A DNA stretch of 23,369 nucleotides. Origin: CAZISM01 sp964541895 (lineage in GTDB: Bacteria > Zhuqueibacterota > Zhuqueibacteria > Residuimicrobiales > Residuimicrobiaceae). The stretch covers positions 1 through 23,369 of the forward strand of contig CAZISM010000088.1 in NCBI GenBank assembly GCA_964541895.1. Direction: 5' to 3'. The stretch's first letter is position 1. Every line of letters begins with the position of its first letter. The position numbers and the translations under genes were made by a program. Shown here in pieces: positions 6,755-15,063 of this stretch. The notes beneath the pieces were generated by a model, which saw nothing but the letters and a program-made list of their open reading frames with translations, had not been told where the DNA came from and did not search any database.

Positions 6755-8791
6755 ATGTTACAGAAAATGGTCCTGTTAATAGCTTTGTGCGCCGCCGTCA
6801 CGCCGGCGCAGGACCCGGAGCCTTGCTCCCTGCCTTTGCTCGACCAGCCCAACAACATGCGAATGCATTTGATGCGAGTGGCAACAGAATTAACAGACAG
6901 CCATTATTCGGGCATCGGCTCACGTGCCGACTGGCAGGCGATTCGCGGGAAACGCGAGCAAGAGTTCCTGGAGATGATGGGGCTCTACGATGTGCCCTTG
7001 CATGGACAGCGTCCAGCGTTGAATGTCAAACTGGTCGAAACCATCCCTCAGGATGGCTTTCGCATTGAAAAGCTGTATTATGAGTCGTTGCCGGATCTGT
7101 ACGTACCGGCCAATCTTTATATCCCGACCGGGATTAAAAAACCGGTTCCTGCCATTCTTTATGTATGCGGCCATGCCGAAACGCAAAAGGTTCATTATCA
7201 GGCGCACGCCCGCAAATTTGCCCAGCTCGGATTCGTCTGTTTGATTATCGAAACCATTCAGTGGGGAGAAATTCGCGGCGAACACTGGGGCTGTTACGCC
7301 AACGGCTGGTTTCACTGGTACAGTCGCGGCTATACGCCGGCCGGCGTGGAGCTCTGGAATGCCATACGCGGACTGGACCTGTTATGTGCCCGCAAAGAGG
7401 TGAACGCAGAGAAACTGGGCGTGACCGGCATTTCCGGAGGCGGCGCCCAGAGCTGGTACATCGCCGCTGCGGATCAGCGGATCAAGGCGGTTGCCACGGC
7501 CTGCGGCGCCAGCACGCTGAAAGCCCATCTGCAGACAAAAACGATTGACAACCATTGTGATTGCATGATGCCGATCAACACCTATCAGCGCGATTTCCAC
7601 GATATCGGCGCCCTCATCGCACCGCGGCCGCTTATGATGGTGCAGTCGAATCGCGACGGGCTCAATACCATAGAATCGGTGCGGGAGTTGCATCAAACCA
7701 TCAAGCAAATGTACGATGTATATGGCGCTTCCCATAATCTGCAGCTTGTGGAAACGCCCGGCGGCCATTCCTACCACCGCGATTCGCGGCAGGCCATCCT
7801 GGCGTTTTTCATCAAGCATCTGCAGCAAAAAGAGATTCCGCTCACAGAGATCGGCGACCTGGACGAATCGGGACAGGCGCAGCTTTCAAATGATCGCCTG
7901 CGGGTATTTGTCAATGGCCCGCTGCCCAAAGACAGAACGCTGACCATTCAGGACACTTTTGTCAAATTGCCGGAGCCGCCGACGTTGTCTAGCCGCGAAG
8001 AGGTTGCGGCACAAAAAGAAAAAACCCTGCAGTTTTTACAAACCAGGACTTTTGCCGCTTTCCCCAAAGAACCGGCAGCTTTCGCAGCCGCCTGCGAATT
8101 CCGCAGCGATGATGGCGCCCGACATGGTCTGACCGTTTACAGCTTTGTCTCTGAAGAAGAGTGGCGACTGCGCACCACCATTCGCTGGCATAACCCTCAG
8201 CAGGAAAAAAATCCCCTGATGATCGTTTTGCGCCAACCGGATGAGAGCCGCGGTGCCAGCGAAACATTCATCGCAGAATTGAGCAAAAATTGGAATGTGG
8301 CTATTTTGGATTGTCGAGGCGTAGGCGATACCGGCTGGGCATCGGAACAGCAGTGGCATCTGCGTCGCGCAGCTGCCTGGACCGGCCGCACCCTGGCCTC
8401 CATGCGGGTGTATGATGTATTACGCTGCATCGAGTTTGTACAAACCCTGGCAGGTGTGAATGACGGGCAGATCGCTCTGGCCGCGCAAGGAGAAATGGCG
8501 GTCATCGCGCTGTATGCGGCGCTGTTAAATGGCCGCTGCAGTGCTCTGCTGTTGCAGAATCCGCCGGCCACACAAAATGCCGCCAGTCGACCGGACGGCA
8601 GAGGCGAAGCCCTGGAGATGCTCAACTGTCTTCGCATCACGGATGTTAATCAGATTCCAGGGCTGTTGTGCCCGATGCCCATCGCGTTTGTCGGCAACAG
8701 GCCTGAAGCCTATACCTGGTCGCAGCAGACCTACCAACGGATAGGCGCTGCCGGGCAATTCCGAACCATCGCGCGTGTGGCCGATTTCTAG
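6755..8791 (+). CDS. Exported two-domain alpha/beta hydrolase (acetyl-xylan-esterase-like)
   Basis: 678 residues from the ATG at 6755, which has GGAG 6 bases upstream and starts a signal peptide (MLQKMVLLIALCAAVTPAQ); the frame is open further upstream but carries other sequence. The N-terminal domain (about 90-355) is an alpha/beta hydrolase of the acetyl xylan esterase/Abhydrolase_7 kind: LYVCGHAE (oxyanion region, 135-142), nucleophile elbow GISGG with Ser227, acid candidate Asp301 (QSNRDG) and His338 (PGGHSY). It probably removes acyl groups from sugars in the periplasm or outside. The C-terminal part (about 450-678) repeats the fold (NPLMIVLRQP, VAILDCRGVGDTGW), but the nucleophile position reads AAQGE (576-580), with Gln where Ser is expected, so it is likely inactive. 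No downstream partner on this strand; a hairpin follows at 9030. Confidence 0.8.
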   Translation: MLQKMVLLIALCAAVTPAQDPEPCSLPLLDQPNNMRMHLMRVATELTDSHYSGIGSRADWQAIRGKREQEFLEMMGLYDVPLHGQRPALNVKLVETIPQDGFRIEKLYYESLPDLYVPANLYIPTGIKKPVPAILYVCGHAETQKVHYQAHARKFAQLGFVCLIIETIQWGEIRGEHWGCYANGWFHWYSRGYTPAGVELWNAIRGLDLLCARKEVNAEKLGVTGISGGGAQSWYIAAADQRIKAVATACGASTLKAHLQTKTIDNHCDCMMPINTYQRDFHDIGALIAPRPLMMVQSNRDGLNTIESVRELHQTIKQMYDVYGASHNLQLVETPGGHSYHRDSRQAILAFFIKHLQQKEIPLTEIGDLDESGQAQLSNDRLRVFVNGPLPKDRTLTIQDTFVKLPEPPTLSSREEVAAQKEKTLQFLQTRTFAAFPKEPAAFAAACEFRSDDGARHGLTVYSFVSEEEWRLRTTIRWHNPQQEKNPLMIVLRQPDESRGASETFIAELSKNWNVAILDCRGVGDTGWASEQQWHLRRAAAWTGRTLASMRVYDVLRCIEFVQTLAGVNDGQIALAAQGEMAVIALYAALLNGRCSALLLQNPPATQNAASRPDGRGEALEMLNCLRITDVNQIPGLLCPMPIAFVGNRPEAYTWSQQTYQRIGAAGQFRTIARVADF

Positions 8792-9029
8792 GCTTGTCAA
8801 AAGTGTTGTAAAGCTGAGAAGACGGCTGTGCTTTCCCTGCGCTGGGCAACGCGATAATCAACAGGCTCTATAGAGCACATAAAATTGCTGTTTTACGCCT
8901 CGCGAATAAACCGAATCCTGCTGCCAGATAAATTACCAGCTGGTCATATAAAGCAAATAGATCCCGACTGTTTAATTTTTGCGGCAACGGGTATTTTATA
9001 ACGGATGGATGAATCCAAAGTCTGGACTA

Positions 9030-9060
9030 AATGTCGGACACCTTCGAGGTGTCCGACATT
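9030..9060. terminator. Bidirectional hairpin terminator
   Basis: A perfect 14-base inverted repeat: AATGTCGGACACCT (9030-9043), 3-base loop, AGGTGTCCGACATT (9047-9060). It lies between the convergent esterase and oxidoreductase genes, 26 bases after the latter's stop. Short T runs flank it rather than long U tails. Confidence 0.65.
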
Positions 9061-9086
9061 GTTTGATCATTCATGCAAAAATCACG

Positions 9087-10433
9087 TCACACCTTTTCCG
9101 GCAGCACATACGGCGGCCGATACTGACGCGTCAGGTAAGAATCCGCATCCTCATCATCGACAAATTTTTCTGCGGCGGAATTAAACTGCAGTTTGCGTCC
9201 GGTGCGATAGGAGATGTTGCCCAGGTGCATCAGTGCGGTGGAGATGTGGCCTTCGGCAATATCGGCATTCAGATTCTGCCATTTTCGTGAACGAATACAA
9301 TCGATCCAGTTGCCGAAATGGATCGGCTCCAGACGGTCAACGACCGGCTGCAGATCCTTGCCGGTCATGGCCGGGCCTGGATCGTTGTTGCGGCCCAAAT
9401 AAGTTTTAAACTCGAGATGATCGATGAACATCCACCCCTCGGTACCGTAAACAAAACTGCCGCCGCGCACGCCTGCCTCCGGATTGCTGTCCAAACAACG
9501 CACCTCCAGTTCAAAAAGAGTGCCGTCATCGTACTCGTAGGTGGCAACCTGAAGGTTGGGCACTTCCTGGTCGGTGTCCGTACGGTTGTACAAACCGCCC
9601 ACGCAATGGATGACCTTGGGATGCACCCGTTTGTTCATCGCCCAGCGGATGCGGTCCATGGCGTGGGTGCCGTTATTACCGAATTCGGTGGTGCTGGTAT
9701 CCCACACCCAGTGCCAGTTGTAGTGAAACCGGTTTTCATTGAACGGCCGGTACGGCGCCGGTCCCAGGAAAACGTCCCAATTGACGCCTTCCGGTATCGG
9801 GCTGTCCTTGACCCGGCCGATGCTTTCGCGGTAGCGGTAGACAATGCCTCGCCCCATATAGGGCTTGCCGATGACCCCATCCTGAATGAGCCGCACCGCC
9901 TCCATGACCACCTTGCTGCTGCGGCTCTGCGTGCCCACCTGAACGATGCGATTATATTTTCGCGCCGCGTCCACCATTTTGCGGCCCTCTTCGATGGTGT
10001 AGGAAATCGGCTTTTCCACATACACATCCTTGCCGGCCTGGCATGCCCAGATCGTATGCAACGCATGCCAGTGATCCGGCGTCGCCAGAGAGACGGCGTC
10101 GACCTCCTTGTCGTCCAGCAGGCGGCGAAAATCGGTTTCTGTCTGCGGCCGGTAGCCGGCTATTTTTTCAAATTCTTTAATGGTGTCAGGAAACAGCCGC
10201 TCATCGATGTCGCAGATTTTGGTGATTTTGACATTGGGTATTTTATTCAGGTTGACCAGATGGCCGCCGCCGCCATAGACCGCACCACGGCTGCGGATGC
10301 CGACGACGGCGACGCGAACGGTATCATTTGGTTTATCTTTGCTCATCCCCGATTTGATCAACGGCGCACCCAGCATAACTCCGGCACCGCCGGTGGATTT
10401 TTGCAGAAACTCTCGACGATCAAGAACGTTCAT
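9087..10433 (-). CDS. Tat-exported Gfo/Idh/MocA-family oxidoreductase
   Basis: 448 residues with ATG at 10433 and AGGAGG 5 bases upstream. The N-terminus DRREFLQKS with the following hydrophobic stretch is a twin-arginine signal, so the enzyme folds with its NAD(P) in the cytoplasm before export. The Rossmann domain (about 38-160) shows VRVAVVGIRSRG, the acidic CDID after the second strand, and the family's EKP motif at 140-142. The C-terminal alpha/beta domain contains NNGTHAMDRIRW, with His257 as the usual catalytic His. The family oxidises or epimerises sugars and related polyols using bound NAD(P); exported members are frequent in glycan-degrading bacteria. Last gene of a four-gene operon of exported proteins, 115 bases after the hydrolase gene. 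Substrate cannot be predicted. Confidence 0.88.
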   Translation of the reverse strand: MNVLDRREFLQKSTGGAGVMLGAPLIKSGMSKDKPNDTVRVAVVGIRSRGAVYGGGGHLVNLNKIPNVKITKICDIDERLFPDTIKEFEKIAGYRPQTETDFRRLLDDKEVDAVSLATPDHWHALHTIWACQAGKDVYVEKPISYTIEEGRKMVDAARKYNRIVQVGTQSRSSKVVMEAVRLIQDGVIGKPYMGRGIVYRYRESIGRVKDSPIPEGVNWDVFLGPAPYRPFNENRFHYNWHWVWDTSTTEFGNNGTHAMDRIRWAMNKRVHPKVIHCVGGLYNRTDTDQEVPNLQVATYEYDDGTLFELEVRCLDSNPEAGVRGGSFVYGTEGWMFIDHLEFKTYLGRNNDPGPAMTGKDLQPVVDRLEPIHFGNWIDCIRSRKWQNLNADIAEGHISTALMHLGNISYRTGRKLQFNSAAEKFVDDEDADSYLTRQYRPPYVLPEKV

Positions 10434-10548
10434 GAAAACCTCCTGTTATTAAAAACCAGAGTTGGGCGTGTCGTGCTCAAGCTGCAGCCACAGCATGATG
10501 CTTCGGCCACGTCCATCGTTCCGTTCAGGCAAATAAAGTCAGCAACAG

Positions 10549-12558
10549 CTACCGATCGCTCCGCCAGCGATATACATGTACGGCCAGAGGTTCAAAGCCA
10601 TCGCGAAACCTGTTCTTACCTGAGGTAATATTTCTATTTTCAAATTTAACCTCTATCGACGTCTGCGCCGCCACCTGGAGCTTGAACACAGGCTCGCACG
10701 TTGCGGCGCCGGCGTTCACCGCCAACAACGTACAGGTGTCGCCTTCCTTTCTCAACATGGTATAAAAATCCTTGATCTCCCGATCGAGCGCAACCGCACC
10801 CAGATCCTGCGCCGTCAGCAGGGTGGGTGACAACTCTTTAACTTCCGCACCTATGGCTTTCATCCAGCGCCACATCTCTTCATATTGCGGCAGAACGCGC
10901 ATGTTGTAATAGCACCAGTAGATCAGCCCTTTGGCGCCCTGCACCAGCCCCAGATAGGTCATACAGCGCCCTTCAGCCTGGTTGGGCGCACGGCCGCTCT
11001 CCAGATCCTTTTGTGAAGGAATACGGCCACGATCGCTGTTGGGGGGATTGTGCTGATACCAGGCAAAGGATTGCGGCACCAGCCAAACCGCCTGCGTGCC
11101 CATGCTGGCCTGCTTTGCTTTTTTCATAGCCTGCACCACTTCAATAACGTTGCCTTGCGGGATAGGATACGGATCGCCGGAAAGAATGTCCGTTGTTTTC
11201 CACAACCAGGCGAAATCTTTTTTCTGACACAACGTGATCAGCGTGGGATGGCCAGGATCCAGTTCCCGCACACGACGATAATAGTCCTCCAGCTCGGCCT
11301 GTTGCTCTCTGGGTAACTCATCATTGAGATACCAGGCCAAAATGGCCGGATGGTCCCGATACGCCTCCACCACCGCTTTGCTGATGGCCTCATTGCCTAT
11401 AATTCCTTCCCAATCTTTCTTTTCCAGATACGTCGCCCTGGCGTAGACATCGTTCATGCAATAGATCAGTTTCAGCTTTTTGCTCACCAGGGTATCCAGC
11501 AAGGCGGTCATGCGATTTTTGGGAATATGGTTGGTGCCGTAAAACAGCAGCGTGTTGTACGGGCTGTCGGCAATTTCATTGATTTGCGTCTCTGTCGAAC
11601 TGGCATAAAAGCCTAACGGAAAAAACGGTTTGCCATCAACGATGGTGTTGTTGTTCTGATCGATATAAACCGGTAGCCGGGCTACGTCCGTCGTCGACAG
11701 TTTTTCCAGATGCCACTCTTTTGACTGCAACACCGCTTTGGAGGATCTGCGCAGCAGACGGGCAGACAGGGTGACAGATTTGAACGTGCCTTCATCCAGT
11801 GCTATGCCGTAGCGTGCCTCCTGCGCTTGTATCGGCAGATCGGTTTTCCGCGATATGGCACCGGCCTGCCAGCTCAATTCCATCTGCAATTCCGACAGCT
11901 GATAGCCATACTCTTTGGCGTTTATATGCGCGACCACCTCCAGGCCGCGAGCCTCCGGCAGGATCCAGTTGCGATAATTGGGATAGGCCAATTCGAGAAC
12001 CGCTACCGGCACCGGTCCCTTCGGCAGCCAGCGCAGTCGATCCACGGTGAGAATATAACCGTGCTTGGGGCGCAGGGCATAGAGAACCACGGCCTCTACA
12101 TCAGTAATATCCACATCTCCGGAGGCCTCCTCCATGGTGAGGACTGCTTGATGCAGGCGGCCCGGCTTGACGTCGATCCAGGTCGTCCAACTGGAAGCGC
12201 CGGAGCCGTCGACAAGTTTTATGCCGAATCCACCCTCTTCAGCTCCGTCCAGCCAGACATCAACCGCAACGGCACCATAGTCGCTCCAATCCCTGGCGGG
12301 GAAACCCTTGCCGTTGGCAAAGGGCAGACGCACGCGCGGCCGTGGATCAGCTCCGTTCTCTTCGTCCCAGCGGGGAATGTCAAAGGCCATGCCGAACCGG
12401 CCGGAAGAGGCATGAGCGTCCGTCTGCCGGAACGGCACCAGGCCATCCCAGTTGGCCAAAAATCCGGGATCTTCAAAATCGGTGATCAGAATTTCATTCT
12501 GAGCAAAAAGCGGAACTGCCAGCAGAATAAAAACCAGAAACAAACAGCGACCTGTCAT
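10549..12558 (-). CDS. Exported glycoside-hydrolase-like protein with N-terminal CBM-like domain
   Basis: 669 residues; signal peptide MTGRCLFLVFILLAVPLFAQ. Residues about 22-180 look like a carbohydrate-binding jelly-roll (ITDFEDPGFLANWDG, GMAFDIPRW, YGAVAVDVWLDG, LTVDRLRWL). A beta-sandwich linker follows at about 185-290. From about 300 it reads as a TIM-barrel hydrolase of the GH2/GH42-like clan: VDGKPFFPLGFYAS, then AILAWYLNDEL with Glu414 as candidate acid/base (compare W-x-x-N-x-E in clan GH-A), GDPYPIP and KGLIYWCYYN. The C-terminal 60 residues form a small beta domain. Periplasmic or extracellular; no type IX sorting domain. It starts 12 bases after the nitrilase-like gene, so the two are cotranscribed. 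Family membership is inferred from motifs. Confidence 0.75.
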   Translation of the reverse strand: MTGRCLFLVFILLAVPLFAQNEILITDFEDPGFLANWDGLVPFRQTDAHASSGRFGMAFDIPRWDEENGADPRPRVRLPFANGKGFPARDWSDYGAVAVDVWLDGAEEGGFGIKLVDGSGASSWTTWIDVKPGRLHQAVLTMEEASGDVDITDVEAVVLYALRPKHGYILTVDRLRWLPKGPVPVAVLELAYPNYRNWILPEARGLEVVAHINAKEYGYQLSELQMELSWQAGAISRKTDLPIQAQEARYGIALDEGTFKSVTLSARLLRRSSKAVLQSKEWHLEKLSTTDVARLPVYIDQNNNTIVDGKPFFPLGFYASSTETQINEIADSPYNTLLFYGTNHIPKNRMTALLDTLVSKKLKLIYCMNDVYARATYLEKKDWEGIIGNEAISKAVVEAYRDHPAILAWYLNDELPREQQAELEDYYRRVRELDPGHPTLITLCQKKDFAWLWKTTDILSGDPYPIPQGNVIEVVQAMKKAKQASMGTQAVWLVPQSFAWYQHNPPNSDRGRIPSQKDLESGRAPNQAEGRCMTYLGLVQGAKGLIYWCYYNMRVLPQYEEMWRWMKAIGAEVKELSPTLLTAQDLGAVALDREIKDFYTMLRKEGDTCTLLAVNAGAATCEPVFKLQVAAQTSIEVKFENRNITSGKNRFRDGFEPLAVHVYRWRSDR

Positions 12559-12570
12559 ACATCCTCCTCA

Positions 12571-13503
12571 TTACCTGGCCGGATCATCCGGGCCAATCAG
12601 TTCCCTGTACAGGTTTGGACGGCGATTTTCAAAACGTCTGGCATACCGGTCCGGCGCCGTTGCCAGCTCGGCATATACGATTTGTCCCGCCCCTCCCTCC
12701 GCTTTCACCTCGCCCCGGTCAGAAAGTATGAGACTCTGATACGGGTTGCAAAAGACGACGGGCATGGAATTTTCATAGGCTCGTGTGCGCATGAGCGCGG
12801 TGTTCCAGCCGTGCTCGTCGGTATAACTGCCATAGGACGGCACCAGGAGAAGCTGTGCGCCTTTGAGCGCCAGAATGCGGGCCGGCTCAGGAAGCTGACG
12901 GTCATAGCAGATGAGAATGCCCACCTTGCCAAACGGAGTGGAGAAAACAGGAAATTCGTCACCGGGCCGGTATGTATCCGGATTGACACGATACCCCTGG
13001 GCAAAGTGGCTTTTGCGATAATGGCCGATGATATCGCCATCCGGATCCAAAAGAAGCGCGGCATTATAAAGAACGGGACCGGCCTTTTCCAGAAAACCCA
13101 TGACCAGATAAATATTCAGGGTATCGGCGAGACGACGCGCCTGCCGGATGTACGGCCCATGCAAAGGTTCTGCGAGGTCATGGAACTGCCGCAACAGGGA
13201 TTTTTTTCGCGTGCTGTCTTTTTCGGAGTTGACGTCGTTAATGACATAACCGTCCAGCACGCCCTCCGGGGTGACCACTAGTTGGGCTCCACCCTGTCGG
13301 CCGGCTTGTGTAACCAGCTCCTGCAACCGCTGCCAGTTGCCTTTCTTGTCCCAGCGGTCCGGAATCACAGAAACACTGGCAACGCGGACGCGGAACTCGG
13401 ATTGTTTCTGGTGCGTGTATTTTGTCTGCATGACACTGCTGTCTTGCGCGCAACTATAGCTGAACAGCAACAGACCGCATGCAATGACCTGACAGCTTTT
13501 CAT
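12571..13503 (-). CDS. Nitrilase-superfamily carbon-nitrogen hydrolase, predicted lipoprotein
   Basis: 310 residues, complete for the family. All three catalytic residues are visible: Glu80 (VVTPEG), Lys164 (GHYRKSH) and Cys199 (GILICYDRQLPEPA). Members hydrolyse amides, nitriles or carbamoyl groups, or transfer acyl groups. Unlike most members it carries an export signal, MKSCQVIACGLLLFSYSC, ending in a plausible lipobox (Cys18), so it probably sits on the periplasmic face of a membrane. A GGAGGT site lies 9 bases before the ATG. Its place between two glycoside-hydrolase-like genes (gaps of 24 and 12 bases) suggests it acts on an amide or N-acyl substituent of the same glycan or its breakdown products. 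That role is inference; the superfamily call is firm. Confidence 0.88.
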   Translation of the reverse strand: MKSCQVIACGLLLFSYSCAQDSSVMQTKYTHQKQSEFRVRVASVSVIPDRWDKKGNWQRLQELVTQAGRQGGAQLVVTPEGVLDGYVINDVNSEKDSTRKKSLLRQFHDLAEPLHGPYIRQARRLADTLNIYLVMGFLEKAGPVLYNAALLLDPDGDIIGHYRKSHFAQGYRVNPDTYRPGDEFPVFSTPFGKVGILICYDRQLPEPARILALKGAQLLLVPSYGSYTDEHGWNTALMRTRAYENSMPVVFCNPYQSLILSDRGEVKAEGGAGQIVYAELATAPDRYARRFENRRPNLYRELIGPDDPAR

Positions 13504-13527
13504 GGTAATCGTACCTCCATTTGCTGC

Positions 13528-14784
13528 CTACTCCTGTAAAAGAAAATTTTCATTCACCCGCCGGTACCAATCCAGGTTCTTCCAGTTGCTCCAGTAGGGA
13601 TGGCTGTAATTCCATGGCGTTACGCCCCAGAAACCGAATTGCGGGGCCAGTTCCACGCACTGTTCGCACCAGTCATACAACCATTGCCAGTCCAGGTCGG
13701 GATGATCCATGTGCCACCACGGTCCCCAGGCTTCGGTCGTCGTCAACGGCGCGCCGATTTCCTGCGCCCATTCCTGAACAAACCGCATGCGCTCGATCAT
13801 TTCGTTCAACAGCATGGGGCGAACGCTCGTCATGGTGCTATTGATGCGCCGCATATAGTCGCTGTAATCGTGCCGGCCGCGGTCCTTGACCAGGTCGCCA
13901 AATCCTGTCCGGTTGAGAAACCGCTCACTTTGCGTCATCCAGATATGTATTTCCAGCACGTCCAGCGACTTTAGCTGCATGGCGCGTACTTCTTGCCAGA
14001 ATTCGGTCAGCGAAAAGGTAAAACGCAGAGCGGGATAGCGCTGTTGAAAATGTTTCAGCGAACCATCCAGCAGGTTGCGCACAAAGGACATCTGGCGCTC
14101 GTTCCATTTAAATCCGGAAAAGAGCCCTTCGGCGTTTTTCCCGTCGCCCGGCTGTTTGCCCTGCAGGTCGTCGATGGCCTGCGCAAAGGGGCTGAAATAG
14201 GGAAACTCCTGGTCCAGATCCACATAGAGGACATGAGTCAAAAGATCTTTTTGCGCCAGCAGATCCAGCGTTTTTTCCCACGCCGACCAGACCTGTTCCC
14301 GGGTCTTGAAATCCTGGCGTAGATTGGGAAACTCTTTGCAGTCAAAATTCCAGGTGGACAGGATGACATAGATGCCTTTGTTCTTCGTCAGGCTCATGAA
14401 TTCCACCAGCTCCTGTTGCACGTCGTGTTCCACATCCCGATCGGTCTGGCCCCAATTGCGCAGTCGATCTGCCGCGATGGTCACCCGCTGCCCGGGACTG
14501 GTCAGCTTGCCAATCAACAGCGGAAACGCGTCGATGCGCACCGTATTAAAACGCCGTTCCAGCAATTCATCGAGGGCCTGGTTCCAGTCCGCAAACGCGC
14601 CACCCGGATAATGCATATACAGCCAGGAAAAATCCCACATGGCGATGGTCAATCGCGGCGGCAAGAGCTCGTGTCGCATCGCCTCCTGGTCGACGTCCTG
14701 CCCGGCTCGCCCCGGCACGGTGAGTATGAACGCGCTGAGAAAGAACATTATCCATATTGACCAAAAGCTCTTTGCATCAGTCAT
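13528..14784 (-). CDS. Exported cellulase-like TIM-barrel glycoside hydrolase
   Basis: 418 residues; ATG at 14784 with GGAGG 5 bases upstream; signal peptide about 1-27 (FWSIWIMFFLSAFILTVPGRA). The body resembles the cellulase-like clan GH-A fold: LTIAMWDFSWLY (first strand), FNTVRIDAFPLL near 79-90, YVILSTWNFDC near 139-149, LYVDLDQEFP at 186-195 (acid/base region), LEIHIWM near 277-283, and PLTTTEAWGPWW at 346-357, where Glu351 is the candidate nucleophile. The end (GFWGVTPWNYSHPYW) resembles the last barrel strand, which normally lines the active site with aromatic residues. First gene of a four-gene operon of exported proteins, divergent from the isomerase-like gene at 15064. Target polysaccharide unknown. 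Confidence 0.75.
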   Translation of the reverse strand: MTDAKSFWSIWIMFFLSAFILTVPGRAGQDVDQEAMRHELLPPRLTIAMWDFSWLYMHYPGGAFADWNQALDELLERRFNTVRIDAFPLLIGKLTSPGQRVTIAADRLRNWGQTDRDVEHDVQQELVEFMSLTKNKGIYVILSTWNFDCKEFPNLRQDFKTREQVWSAWEKTLDLLAQKDLLTHVLYVDLDQEFPYFSPFAQAIDDLQGKQPGDGKNAEGLFSGFKWNERQMSFVRNLLDGSLKHFQQRYPALRFTFSLTEFWQEVRAMQLKSLDVLEIHIWMTQSERFLNRTGFGDLVKDRGRHDYSDYMRRINSTMTSVRPMLLNEMIERMRFVQEWAQEIGAPLTTTEAWGPWWHMDHPDLDWQWLYDWCEQCVELAPQFGFWGVTPWNYSHPYWSNWKNLDWYRRVNENFLLQE

Positions 14785-14863
14785 AATAGCCTCCGGTTGT
14801 CGAGGAGTGTCGGCAGGTATGCATAGTTACCAGCAGCCGTTCGTGGACCTGCTTTTCACCGCG

Positions 14864-14882
14864 GCCAGGCCTACAGCCTGGC
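14864..14882. repeat. 7-base inverted repeat in the divergent intergenic region
   Basis: GCCAGGC, 5-base loop CTACA, GCCTGGC. It lies in the 279-base gap between the divergent starts at 14784 and 15064. It could be a transcript hairpin in the leader of the leftward operon or a protein site; no T run follows. The right half of the gap (14950-15025) is A/T-rich and probably holds the rightward promoter, but I see no clear -35/-10 pair. Confidence 0.4.
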
Positions 14883-15063
14883 GCAGATCCCGATAGCCTA
14901 ACTGAGTGATTAGTATGTCATCGTTCCTGCCGGAAAGACAGCTTTGCAGAATGTACTTAAAAAAAACTAACAAAAAAACAGTTATCCCCTCATTTTTTGC
15001 CCTTGTTTTTTGCGCCCCATTTATGTAACATGGAATGGAACGAAGCTAAACTGGAGAGTGCCC

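Noticed and set aside
9318..10628. Long plus-strand open frame (436 codons) opposite the oxidoreductase; similar long frames at 11827-13281 (+), 17965-19437 (+), 16523-17596 (-) and 22143-23120 (+).
   Set aside because: Each lies antisense to a gene with clear motifs and shows no recognisable protein pattern; they arise from codon bias of the real gene.
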